NCBI GenBank assembly: GCA_964023275.1
Contig: OZ029917.1
Span: 17,800,374-17,864,373 of the forward strand
DNA length: 64,000 nucleotides
Direction: 5' to 3'
Source of the DNA: Norana najaformis
Lineage: Eukaryota > Annelida > Clitellata > Crassiclitellata > Hormogastridae
The notes below the pieces were generated by a model. The model was not told the origin of the DNA. It saw nothing but the letters and a program-made list of their open reading frames with translations, and searched no databases. A program made the position numbers and the translations under genes. Below, piece by piece: positions 14,401-24,900 of the stretch. Position 1 is the first letter of the stretch. Every line of letters starts with the position of its first letter.

Positions 14401-15300
14401 GTGGTCCCTGACTGATAAATAAGTCCGTTTGAAGCATCGTTTATGCGTAGGCATGTTCTACAACAAACTAGTTTATTAACCCTTTAATCCTTCCCATAGG
14501 TGGAGAAAGACCAGATCTAATTTCAACTGAATGTCTTCTTCACCAGGGGCCCGGGAGCCATGGTGCCAAAGGCGCCGATGCTCACACAAGTTTTGGCTCT
14601 ATGACGCCGAGGAAGGAGCATGCTCACACAACTTTTATGGGAAACGGGGATATCTACCTATGCCACGGAACAAACATTAAAAATATCAAAATAATACAGT
14701 GACATATACTATGATATTTCGTCAAAAATTAATTTTATCCACCTTAGGTCTGTACTTGGCTGAGATTGGCTCACACAACTTTTAAACACTTCCCGGGTCA
14801 CTGTTCTTCACCCCGATGTATAACCGGATTTTCAGTCTCAAAATGTATACTTCACACGCCAGTTCATTAATCAAATTTGTAATAACCCACCTTGATTCAG
14901 CAGGCCACCTTATAGGCCAAATGTATTTTATATGTAGGCCTATGGGCCTTTGTGGGCGTACATGGATGAACTGTTGGCGAATATGCATGCAGTCCAGCTG
15001 GACATTTATATAGCGCTCAGCCTCTTCGGACGTTCAGTGGTAATATAAGCGAGCGACGCAGAGTCTGATATTTCTTCGTGTCTTTTTTGTGCGGTACAGA
15101 AAGACCCATCTGGGTTGCACGAGTTGGCCTTCGGTGGCCTCATCTACATGGCAGGCGTCGTCTTCTTCAAGTGCGACGGAGTCGTTCCTTTCGCGCATGC
15201 CATCTGGCATAGCTTCGTCTTCGTTGGTGCCATCGTTCACTTTGTCGCTGTCTGCACCTACCTGCTCGGACCACACAGCCCCTCCGCCTCCCTGCCGTGA
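2134..15300 (+). CDS. MMD: MMD-like progestin/adipoQ receptor family protein (PAQR10/11), 5'-partial
   Basis: Seven-TM protein of the PAQR/hemolysin-III group; vertebrate MMD and MMD2 act at Golgi membranes in Ras signalling. Exons: 2134-2291, 11899-11973, 13812-13913, 14271-14340, 15100-15300 (stop TGA). All have AG/GT borders and compatible phases (2, 2, 2, 0), giving 201 residues. The product follows human MMD in order: TM with IVPSVGG, LTAIIYGLSLF, STIFH, GDRAVIYVFIAASYTPW, QYTYHEQ, then LAFGGLIYMAGVVFFK and VVPFAHAIWH. The presumed metal-site residues of the superfamily are present: the S-x3-H of STIFH, the Asp of GDR, and the HxxxH of HAIWH. Human MMD has 238 residues; about 36 N-terminal residues are missing and must lie left of the window. 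Introns are 9607, 1838, 357 and 759 bp. The C-terminal tail (GPHSPSASLP) differs from the vertebrate one. MMD against MMD2 cannot be decided. Confidence 0.93.
2308..2535 (+). mobile_element. LINE 3' end, family A (CR1/L2-like)
   Basis: The 3' untranslated end of the window's commonest LINE. Landmarks are GGATCTTGACCTGGAACCG, a GATTTTGTTTTGACTGAGCG block, then GTGAATAAGCTGGT, GGGCGCT and GAAATCTCG, ending in ATTACG units. It begins about 15 bp downstream of the splice donor of the first visible MMD exon. Confidence 0.8.
3089..3290 (+). mobile_element. tRNA-derived SINE with AAT tail
   Basis: A tRNA-like head has a Pol III A-box-like TGGATAGAGCGC (about 3098-3109) and a B box GCAGTTCGAGCC (about 3131-3142) 22 bp downstream. 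About 100 bp of body follows, then a pure AAT tail at 3241-3288. There is no CCA-ready acceptor stem and no foldable complete cloverleaf, so this is a SINE and not a tRNA gene. Confidence 0.75.
3590..4330 (+). mobile_element. Degraded CR1/L2-like LINE, C-terminal part
   Basis: Translated fragments in shifting frames follow the post-catalytic part of CR1/L2 reverse transcriptases: ADDTQICIS near 3625, LLKTKFILLGAPSN near 3735, VRNVGFVFDSTISISDYV near 3840, and a KMQKLQRVKNA-like segment near 4060. Stops and frame changes are frequent, so it is an old, dead copy. Confidence 0.7.
4385..4470 (-). mobile_element. LINE 3' end, family B (ACTT tail)
   Basis: Read on the minus strand: CCACGCCTACGATTCCTCGC, a GATGGACATATGGCG block, AATGCATAACTTACTTG. 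The same 3' end occurs on the plus strand at 49450-49535 and, more diverged, at about 9490-9545. Confidence 0.7.
4795..5035. repeat. GA-rich low-complexity tract
   Basis: Purine-rich DNA (GAGAGA, GGAAAG, GGGAAAG) interrupted by a palindromic TATATATAGGCCTATATATA block near 4908-4935. Frames over it are Ser/Leu-rich artefacts. Confidence 0.8.
5384..5475. repeat. (GA)n microsatellite
   Basis: Nearly pure GA/GAAA repeat. Arg-Glu and Ser-Leu frames over it are artefacts. Confidence 0.95.
5660..7060 (-). mobile_element. LINE reverse transcriptase remnant (Jockey/CR1 group)
   Basis: Successive minus-strand fragments match RT in the correct order from 7048 down to 5918: VVNKLKNLKPNKAPEVDGI (RT fingers), VSYLDFRKDFDKISHQCLL, SVLSPLLLIIFVNDVDRTV, LKVADYTKLHRKI at the palm where family members have FADDTK, then HKLLTWSEEWQMLFNI and DKCKVMHVGY. 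The palm Asp pair is altered (ADY) and the reading frame is interrupted several times, so the copy is dead. It sits antisense within the MMD intron. Endonuclease was not recognised; the copy looks 5'-truncated. Confidence 0.85.
7330..9400. other. GC-rich island of unknown origin
   Basis: About 2 kb of strikingly GC-rich DNA in an otherwise AT-rich intron, with sharp changes of composition near 7330 and 9400. Open frames occur on both strands (7868-8269 plus; 8397-7918, 8518-8174 and 8996-8736 minus). I recognise no domain. On the minus strand at about 8518-7900 protein-like amino-acid use seems to move between frames, as expected for an old decayed coding region, but the family is not identified. 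At 9180-9400 a GGGC/TGGGG/CGATGG motif recurs at short intervals. Confidence 0.5.
9400..9600 (+). mobile_element. LINE 3' end, family B-like
   Basis: A short fragment resembles the LINE C-terminus (TISNCLESYLFK), followed by CTCGCTCATCCAATGGACAC and ATGGCGTGTCAACAAATG as in the copy at 49450. It ends in a GGCGCTATATTAA block that recurs near 23230. Confidence 0.5.
9604..9680. repeat. (CATA)n microsatellite
   Basis: CATACATA/ATATACAT repeat adjoining the LINE 3' end above; probably grew from the LINE tail. A similar tail start follows the matching block near 23245. Confidence 0.9.
12590..13260 (+). mobile_element. CR1/L2-like LINE C-terminal remnant
   Basis: Typical post-RT segments occur in order: IPLASALVFRRLDYCNSLL, IGITKRDLHKLQMVQNC, then ITLILHSLHWFPIKQKS near 13035-13080. 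It lies in the MMD intron between the exons ending at 11973 and starting at 13812. Several stops and frame breaks; 5' part absent. Confidence 0.85.
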
Positions 15301-16335
15301 CAGTCGCTGCTATGGCAACCGCTGCTGAGACAATCGCTGCTATGACTACCCATCATCGGTTGTGACGCCGCCGAGATAAGAACATTGCAAGAAATTCTAC
15401 AAGACCGAAACAAAGTGAAATCAGTCTTGGTTGAGGTTGTGTTTAGTCGTTTCATGGAATGTAGTTGTTACTCCATAATTTCCGCAGAGTAGATAGATGG
15501 GAACAACTCAGGAAAGTAGTTGACTTGTCGAGCACAACGAAAATATCTAGAAAAATCGGCCCAATTTATATTTTCTAGCGCTCCACTGTTCTTTGAAGTC
15601 CATTAGACAACGGATCGTTTTGCGTCATCTTTTGCACGCGGAACTGATAGAGTCTATTCTTTTCGAATTTAATGGATTTAAATGCGAATTTACGCATTTA
15701 TCGTCAGAATGAGAGGCTTTATTTTCTCATCCGGTTGAAGATTATGTTACAGTGTAGCCGTGTTGTGATGGAAATTTTCTAGGCTTTTCTAAAAGTAGCT
15801 TAGGTAACTTGTTGACCAGCACGTCACGTCACCGACGTGTTGTTTAGTGTAACTGCAGAATGAAATTCAACGTTCATCCATATTATTTGCATGAACCTAT
15901 GAATGTATTGTCCAAGGGGGAAAGGCAGCCTAAGATAATTAAGTCGTTTTTGCGACATCTATATTTCTTGTTAATACATTTGGACCTACGGCAGTCGTCA
16001 TCTCTGGTATCACCAGCCATCAAGAGCAGTCACGGCAACAGTAAAGTACGAAAACATTCTAAAAATCGACTCAAACGGATGTTTGGTTAATTTGTTTTTG
16101 TTTTACTCTAACTATTCTGGTAATAATATTACAGGGACGTCAGAAAATATTTTCAAGTTTGAACTGCAAGTCTGTATTAGGCCTTAAAATTCTTAACTGC
16201 CAGCCTATATTAAGCCTGAATATTGTATACTCTTACTTCTTAATTCAATACTTTCGTTGTAATGATGCTGCTGCTGACGATGACGATGGCCCTATTATCA
16301 CAATTACATTACTCCTTTTTATCGAATGCAATTAC

Positions 16336-16586
16336 CAGAGCCGGCCTTAGGCATGTTCTAAGTGTTCAGCCGAACAACTCCGCCAATTTTAGGGCCCTCT
16401 GAATTCTTGGCCGAGAATTTTGTTAAATTAAAATTGGCGGTAATTTGTTACTTACTATTTTGGTCAACTGACGTGAATAACTTAAACATAATGGGAGGGA
16501 AAGAGCAGAGAAAAAAGAGAGGAGGTAGGGATTGGACCGCCAAATTATGGTAGAACAGTGCCACGGACAGACTAAGGCCGGCCCAG
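16336..16586. mobile_element. hAT-type MITE
   Basis: Terminal inverted repeats CAGAGCCGGCCTTAG (16336-16350) and, reading inward from 16586, CTGGGCCGGCCTTAG match at 13 of 15 positions. The 8-bp flanks GCAATTAC and ACTATTAC match at 6 of 8, as expected for an aged hAT target duplication. The 251-bp element is too short to encode a transposase. Confidence 0.65.
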
Positions 16587-19002
16587 ACTATTACTAATAT
16601 TATTACTACTTTTATTAATTACCATAAATAGGAAAGTTGCATTTAAAGTTGTGACTGTTTTTGTTGAAGCTCTTTTTCTTCAATTGACTGAATTCTTTTC
16701 GGGTTGTGATTTTCGTCTCATACGGTTTATTCGCTGATGTATGTTATTGTCACAAACGTCTTCGGAATGGACTCTATTAAGCAAAATCAGAGGCATTACT
16801 GGCTAATCTATTAATCTATTGATTGCTATAGCTATTTAGAGATTATCTGATGTTCTTAAACCTAATGCAAAGATATCCTTGGAAGGAGCAAACTGTCCCT
16901 ATTGGTCTATGGCTGCAAGATAGATGTCCTAGTTGTTCTCATTATGTACTGGTATATGAGGACTGAATCTTCAGATGCATGGACCTACACAGACGTCAGA
17001 TAAGCTACTGTGTTGCATTTCAGATAAATGCCAATAACTGACGACCGTTTATTCCATTTACATGCACGGAAATTTCTATTCTTCAGTAGTAATGAACTTT
17101 TAATGAATATTTTTATACGAGATAAGAAACGCTTAGCGCTCGTCAGAAGGACGAAGTGAATGACGACGTTGTGACGTTGTATATAAGGCTCATACATTAC
17201 TCTACCACAAGAACACTTATAGCGGGATTGACCTAACTGCCTTATTGCAACAGAATTATGACAAATGTACGTATTATGACAAGTAAAACTCAATACGCAG
17301 ACTTGTTAAAGATACATTCTATAAGCCTGTTGTATAAGCCTGTTGTCTGAGCCTTTGTCTAAGTTTATTGTGGCTATTTAAAACAACAGTGTAATATTTA
17401 TCTGATATGGGCATATGGCTAGCTGTAATTGGAGTTAATATTAATAGTTTGATAGATAATGCAGATAGTTTATTTTTTACAATTGTGTCGGTTAGGCCAA
17501 TTTAGTGACCGCCAAAATAATTGTTCTTTGTTGCTGGTCTGTTGCATGAGGCATTCAAATACCACAGGTAGAAAAAATAGGTCTATAGCCCATGCGTTAC
17601 CTTTCAACTTTACAATGGACGATTTCAGTTCATTATTACACCCCCAATGCTCTTGTAATTGAATGGGGCATTGTGAAGGAGTGTTGTTTGTTGGCTGAGT
17701 ACGTATGAGTGTGGTCTTTTACCTCTGCGCTCAGAGATCGAATCCCAGTGCGGACGAACTTAAATTCGTTGCCGATTCGTCGATTCTCAAGTACACATTT
17801 ATGGAGCTATTCAATTGCTGCAACGTAATAGTGGTGATTGTGTTTAGGCGCTTCAACCGAAAATTCCTTCAAGCCGAACCCACCCCTCTGCGGGACTCAA
17901 TCGAAAGTTAAAGAAGGCATGTAACAATTTACGATTACTGTTTACTGCCATGGCGTAGAACGATGTTTATTCTATCATCATAAGCCTAACTATTAAAAAC
18001 AAGAGAAATCTGTACTGCTATGTCGAAATGGATCTTCTTGAGTCGTAGTAGTAAATTGACAATAATTAAGATCAGTGAGGAGTATAATTAGACCTAAATG
18101 TATTCATGGTTAAACAGTATTACCTGTAAGTCGCGGATTTCTAACTGTCCGATTTATTCTCAGTGCTTTTGTTTTGTACACTGCTGTTTTCGTGTTGTTG
18201 TATGCAGCCTGCGTGGTGTCTGTTACGAGGCCTTTGTCTTAGATTCTGTGGTTCGTGAAAAGCTGTCCGTTTTCTGCTGCATATTTGCCGTTTCAAACCT
18301 GGCTGAACTTTTTGAAAAGCTCTTTACAATTCGTTTATTTATGTTTCAACGTTGTCTAGGCTGAATAAGCCAATTCTCTGGACTTAATATTTTTATTAAT
18401 ATGTCGGCTAGTATAGGCTAACCTAGTTTTACACAACTATAGTTTAGACTTGCTTTTAAAATATTGTGACATTAGTACACGCCAAAAAGTGACTTATGCA
18501 GGCAGTTTTGTGCGTGGCTAGGCATTTGAGATTTCATAGACATAACTTGTCTAAGTTAGGACAACAATGGCAAAAGCGTATGCCAATGCGCATTTCAAAT
18601 TAGGCTATTCAACTAACAGGCAGGTCCAATCAGACAACAGTTTCAGAGCTGAAAAGCTGTGCAGGTTTTTTGAACGGCTCCATAGCTCGAAAAGTGAGGT
18701 ACGGTTCGTTCATACGCATTTCCGGAAGCATTCCTCATTATGGCGGGCTACATGCCTTATTTTATGCATCGGTTTATTCCCTTGTGTAGGGTGTTACTGC
18801 GTAGGCCCTATTATAAACAAGCAGACAAATAAATAATCACTGATGTAACCTTGCAGAATTGCAAAAATATACCATTTCGTGTACTTTTACCAGACACTAT
18901 ACTTCGCCAGGCGCTAAGCGGACCCACTTTCGCAAACTTGCTCCATGTTCCCAAAGTTTCGTGCCATACGTGTGCATATTTACGCTTGTGCCATTAATTA
19001 AC

Positions 19003-19137
19003 AACTACTACTACTACCACTACTACTACTACCACTACTACTACTACCACTACCACTACTTCTACTACCACTACTACTACCACCACCACTACTACTAGTA
19101 CTACCACAACTACTACCACTACAACTACTGCCACTAC
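19003..19137. repeat. (CTA/CCA)n microsatellite
   Basis: Trinucleotide array with CTA and CCA units; reads as poly-Val on the minus strand and poly-Tyr/His on the plus strand, both artefacts. Confidence 0.95.
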
Positions 19138-19784
19138 TACAATAAAATATTGCGGATAATTGAATCTATTCAGTATGAACAGTGGCAGATGTGTGTGTAG
19201 GACGATATGATCTGTCTGTTTAAACATAAGTATTGGCTTAGGCTAGGTGTCTGCCTGCTCTAGACACAACGGTGATAACTGTACTTTTACTCACGTACAT
19301 ACTTAGTGAGAGTTTGATTTCATGATTCGCAGATTTATAATTTTCTCTGCATTGATCACCGGTTTACAATATTTATATTTTTATTCGCAGTTATTTCTTA
19401 TTGTTTTGCTGCAAATGGACATTAAATGTATATTTATGTCATTCTCTGTTAGACCTTTTTAGATTTTTAGGCGTAAATTTTTGTGACTTTTGTTATAATT
19501 ACTTGAACGAAGAATATATGCGAAATAAATTTGTCTCTGCAGCACTTTCGCTTGATCTAACAGTGAGGAAAGTGTAACGACACTGTATGCCTCGTAGCCT
19601 ATAGGCATAGACTACACATACTCAGTAGATAGTCTCAGACAGTCACTTTCACTGCATGGGCTCAGAGCGGGTCCGCATCGTGCCACTGATGGCAATCTGT
19701 GGACCCAATGTGGCCCAACGAACGTCACTGTCATCGGTAGTTCCTGTGCAGGTCTGCATATACACGTATAATAGGCCTATATTA

Positions 19785-19786
19785 AA

Positions 19787-19850
<64 letters not shown>

Positions 19851-19868
19851 CATATATACATATATTTA
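19785..19868. repeat. (TA)n microsatellite
   Basis: TA dinucleotide array with CATA interruptions. Confidence 0.95.
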
Positions 19869-19872
19869 ATAC

Positions 19873-20022
19873 CTATAGAAATGTTTCGCTATAATACAAT
19901 ACAATACGAGATGGTTTAAATATTGGCCAATCTAATCTCAGATAGTAGGCCCCACACAAGCGCTATAGAAATGTTCCGCTATAATACAATACTATACGAG
20001 ATGGTATAGGCTAATCTAATCA
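19873..20022 (+). repeat. Tandem duplication, 90-bp period
   Basis: A segment starting CTATAGAAATGTT at 19873 recurs at 19963 with few differences; both copies share GCTATAATACAATAC and ACGAGATGGT and run on to TCTAATC. Confidence 0.85.
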
Positions 20023-20467
20023 TGCAGTTTGATAATCTGTAGCTTCGTTGTCATAACTATCAATCGATAGTTGCTTCAAGCGAAACGTTAAATCAAAGGT
20101 CGTCTTCCGTTGGAGAAGCCCGGTCGAAAGCCGACAGGTACTTGAAACCAGAATCGAAGAGTAAGCTGAAACAGAATGACGTAGACTTAGCTACAGATTG
20201 GATTAAGAAAGTGCTTTCGCAGAGTTCTCGATGCATGGAACGATATGGTCGAACGCCTCTCTCTGCATGAAGTGTAAACAGCGATACAGTCAGAAAAGTG
20301 GGATAGTATATTAATCATTCTTAGATTTTATAGCGCCACGTTCACCGCAACTATCTATGGAAAGTGAAATAATCGGTGGCGCTAAACAATTTGGCGTTAA
20401 GGGCTTCTCCAGGGCCCCACACACTGAATATCGATCTCAAGTAGCCATATAGGGCCTATAGAATAAA

Positions 20468-20690
20468 TTACTACCACTACTACTACTACTACCACCACCA
20501 CCACCACCACCACCACCACCACCACCACCACACCACCACCACCACCACACCACCACACCACCACCACCACCACCGCCGCCGCCGCCGCCATCGCTGCCGC
20601 TGCCGCCGCTGCCGCCGCCACCACCACCATCAACACCAACACCAACACCACCAACACTACTAATCCTACTGCCTGTTTCTTATGCTACTG

Positions 20691-20724
<34 letters not shown>

Positions 20725-20775
20725 CACTTACTACTACTACTGCTACTACTACTACTACTACTACAACAACTACTA
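20468..20775. repeat. CTA, CAC and CCG trinucleotide arrays
   Basis: Three adjoining trinucleotide blocks: CTA, then CAC turning into CCG/CTG (about 20570-20615), then CAC/CAA and CTA again to 20775. The gradual change of unit suggests slippage with point mutation rather than separate insertions. Confidence 0.95.
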
Positions 20776-21302
20776 CTGGGAATACTAGCCATTCCGAGAA
20801 GAGCATCTTCGCGCTAGTTCGGTACACTGTGCTATCTGGATGAAATCCTCTGTTGCTTCCTGTTAACTACGGGTCATGAAAACAATTGCCAAAAGCTGTC
20901 CATATTTAAGGAACTTTAACCCAGCATGACTGATATAAACGCAGAAGATTACCTGCATTAAAAACAAAGAACAATATTAAGTTCGTGGCACCAAACCTCT
21001 GCTGTGCCATCGGTTCAGATCCGTCCCCTCCCAGTCCACCTCGATCTACCCCGATCTTCTCCTCCCAGCCTAATCCATCTCGATCCATGTCATCCAATCC
21101 TACCCAATCCTGCACTAGCCTACCCTGATCCTCTCCGATCTTCCCCGATCCTCCTCTGATCCTCTACAATTCACACATTTCGATCTATCCTCTCCGACTT
21201 TCCGTTGAGTATACACTGATTTGACCTCTTCCGCCACTGCATCTGGCCTTTCTAACGTCCTCTCCAATCCACCCCTCCCAGGTTCTTATTCCCTCCTCCT
21301 CA

Positions 21303-21640
21303 ATCCTCCAGGAGCTCAGTCAAAATAAAATCGATAGGCTAGTATGGTCAAGTTCGGTTTCAGGTCAAGATCCAAGAGTCACACAGGCAGACAGTCAGAA
21401 GAATGCTGTTTAGAATTGGAGCGGCAACACAGATAAGGCGAAGAGGAGGAATCAGTTAAGATTTATGGAGGAGATGTGCTTTCAGTTTGAGTGAGAGACC
21501 TGCGCAGAGATTAGGGGTGAAGTGTTGTGTTTGCGAGTTCGCAGGAAGGGTAAAATAATTGTCGCAATTCTGGTGGGATTTTTATCCAAAGGGGTGCAAT
21601 ACCTTTGTCGTGGTTCTTTTAATTACCACAGATAAGGGAT
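21303..21640 (-). mobile_element. LINE family A, 3' coding end and UTR
   Basis: Minus-strand copy with the CAGTCAAAATAAAATCGATAG and AGGTCAAGATCC landmarks, running on into sequence that matches the other family copies upstream of them (GACAGTTATTTTACCC-like, from the C-terminal LWNKLPPEL region). Old and diverged. Confidence 0.7.
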
Positions 21641-21959
21641 TTTGACGCCATGGGTATTAATTATTTAAATAATGGACAGGAACTTTGCAGCAGAAATAAT
21701 GCAAGAGTTGTAGACTTGCGGAACAGTTTGGATGACAATCCCAGTGGACACCGCCAACTTTAAAGCGACAGGAATAAGTATACACTGAGGAGCTTTAACA
21801 CGGACAAAAAGTCTTCTGAGCCGCTTAAAATCGGTTACAGCGCCTATAGGCACTAAGATGGCGTCAAAAGCTGCTTATGATTATATTATAATCTTTCAAA
21901 TGTATATAGATCACTGCTTTGCTAGAGAAGTCAAAGCAAGTTCAAAGTTGTCTACAACA

Positions 21960-24900
21960 ATGGCGGCGGTTCCTTTATTAGGTCGTTCAAGAAAAGTAAA
22001 GAAAGGTGGGTACTCATTTCATGCTGCCCACATAAATTGTCCTATGACAGAGGATCGTTTTATTTTATAAATGAGGCGACATTGCAGCTGAATTGGAACG
22101 CTGTTCCCGTTTACAACTAACGTCGGGTTGAAGGCACGCCATTTCGGCGGAAATTCATTGTCGAGTCATGTATGGAACCTGCAGGGAAAGATTTGAAATT
22201 ATTTTTGGACTGCCGCTGACCTGTCTATCTTCAACTGGATGAACGTGTAGAATCGGCCGCTTTTGATTGCTCAGTTAAAAACAATATGGCCGCCACAGAC
22301 TGCAATTGTAATTAGAGCGCTGCCACATACTGGATGCACTCTCAGAACGAAATGCACTGTAGGCACATTGCCCTGTTGTGCATCAAAGTTACTTTGTACA
22401 TCCGAACGACGATGAACTACACACACAAAACTAATTTTTCTCCGTCTGTGGCGGCCATATTGTTTGTAAGTAGGGCAGTGGCAAGCGGTCGATTATACAT
22501 GTTTACCTTCAGCTGCACGTAAAAATAGTAATTTTACTTAGACGGTTGCTTGCAATCGCCATACTGAATAAGCTGGTGCCCGCGACTTAGCTTACACTGG
22601 GCATTGTAGAAATCTCGAGTTTACGATTACGATACTGGCAAACAGTACAACCACCCAAGATTGTGGTAGAATGTAGAGAGCTGCACCCCCAGGAAGAACT
22701 CACAATAAATAAGTAATTGGTAAGTAAACTAAGGTTTTCAAAAATACTTTTATTGGTGTCAGTACATCAAGCAATTGGGTGAGTTTCTGTGGTGCATGCA
22801 TATAAGAATGTTTGGGAGAAAGTTCTTGCACATCGTCCACTTTTCCTGGCACAGGTGTGTGGTACTCAGTATATCTCCAACATCTTTTATGACCTGTTTG
22901 TGGCATGGTACAGGTAAAATGTAAATATTACTGGGAACTCTTTGAAAACACTGCAAAAAAGGAAGTGAAACAGCCTCACCGTGGCAGTGAGTTTGTTCAA
23001 AAGGACTGAAAAAAACTGAAGTGATACTGTAACGTGATACTCGGAAGTGTAATTCAACGTGAATGGGATGGAAACCTTTTGGTTGGTCGAAGTGTGTGTG
23101 TGCAAGTCTACTACTGGTGACATTTCTAGTTATCTGAACACTGCTCGCTAAGTGATGGAATTTTTTGTTCCGAATGATATTTAACACCACCAAGGCTAGT
23201 TTAAGTAGCGCCTTTGTGAGGTACTTAAAAGGCACTATATTAAATACCTTCATACATACATGAATAGTTTTGTGGGCCTACACGTTATGATAGAAATCTC
23301 TTACCAGTTTGCCTCTTACATATTTGAAATCCTTCTGGGAGCCTTCCCCACTCTTCTTTGTCGCACATTCAAGTAAGGTGATTGCAAGCAGCCATTTAAG
23401 TAAAATTACCAGAACGTTATGCCAACCAACATGTACCCTAGAGGGTATGGTGAGTAGTATATCAACAGCCTATAGGTATGTAGCAGATAGAGAATTGTGT
23501 ATATTCAACTGAAATGAAAGCCTGGTTTTCATAAAATATGACACTCAGATTCCTAAGTTTTGGAGTTGATATAATACTTGAAATCACAAGTGATCTGCGG
23601 TATAATGAAGAGTCGCTCATGGATGCTATTAGGCTGTACCTAATTGAATAGATTACTAAACAGGAGGTGGTGATGTGTTTTACAAATTTATTGTTTGCTT
23701 CTGGTAGAGCCCTTGCCATTGAGTGAAATGGCAATGAGGCACAATGCCGCTCTGCTCGAATACTGCCGTACGTCGATTTCAGCCCTGTCAGGTTCAACAG
23801 CAGGGATTCTTGGCCTAACTGGTCTATATGGATTCATATTTTACTTTGTTGTGGCATTTCTGATGTCAGTAAGTAAAAGTTTCACCTCACTGTTGTTTTT
23901 CTGCTCTTTTGAATGATCAGCTTAAATTATTTCAATAGCTGTCTTAGCAGCAGGAACAACTACTGTTTTACAGCTAATAAGTTCTTCTCTTGGTGCAGAT
24001 TGGGTAGCTGGAATGTGTGCTGTGTGCAACTGCAAAGCTTGTTGGCAGTACTTCATATTCTAGCAATTTCTGAGTATGTGCATAATGTATTTCCTTGGCT
24101 GCTTGTCCTGCAGTGCATCAAATGAAAGATTTCAGTGTGAATCTGACTGCATCAGTTGGTCTTGTGCTGGCCTGCTTGCAGAAGCTTTTTTGCACCTTTA
24201 TATCACTTAACTTTATGACCCAAGGCGAACTGGTTGCTGTCCTCACTTGCACTACGACAGCGCTATGTCATGCATTTTCTGTGGTTTTATTACCTATCTG
24301 GGATAACCTTCATCTGACTATTGCAACTGTACATGCAATTTTATTGATGCTTCAAACTGTTCTCTTTCACTGAGGCTGGACTGGGAGCACTTCTAAGCAG
24401 ATCTTGACTCGTTTATGGTTGATGGGCCTGCAGTCATCTGCCAAGATGTTTTTAATAGAGTTTTTGTTCTTATAGCAGCTCTTTTAACAAGAGCACCCAA
24501 AAAGTTTATAAACAAAACCTGCCGCTTGACAAGTCAAGTAAAAAATTAATGTTTAAACCCCATGCTGTGCCACCACTGGACATGATAGTTAGTGGTGTTA
24601 GTGTACACAAGAGGATGTGCTATAAATACAGCTTTTTTTACTATTTATGTTTTGTTCAGATTTAAAATTCAGGACAGTAAACTTTAGAGCATCAACCTTC
24701 TTCTAAATCCATAGCAAAAGTTAGGCTGTGATTTAAGTGCTAGTGAAAGAAGACAGATAGCAATAAATCAACCTGTGAATACAAATATTTGAATTCCCCA
24801 CACTCGTTTTAGGAAGATGATTCTGTGCTTTTTTCATCCAGTTGTGACGTGCCATTGTGTAGGTATCTGCATATAATTAATTAACTTTAAATGTTCATAC

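Larger units (their letters stand above)
15301..21959. other. Intergenic region between MMD and EMC6
   Basis: Starts with the presumed MMD 3' UTR. No exon-like frame with conserved protein sequence was recognised. At 17680-17900 a degraded tRNA-like segment (B-box-like GAGATCGAATCCC) may be a SINE. The rest holds microsatellites, a hAT-type MITE, a 90-bp duplication and a LINE end. Confidence 0.55.

Noticed and set aside
18859-19227. Poly-Tyr/His and poly-Val frames
   Set aside because: Artefacts of the CTA/CCA microsatellite.
20397-20657. Poly-Val/Ala/Gly 86-codon minus-strand frame
   Set aside because: Artefact of CAC/CCG repeats.
21858-22070. Longer EMC6 N-terminus from the ATG at 21858
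   Set aside because: In frame, but the extra 34 residues have no counterpart in the family, while the ATG at 21960 gives the family-like MAAV start.
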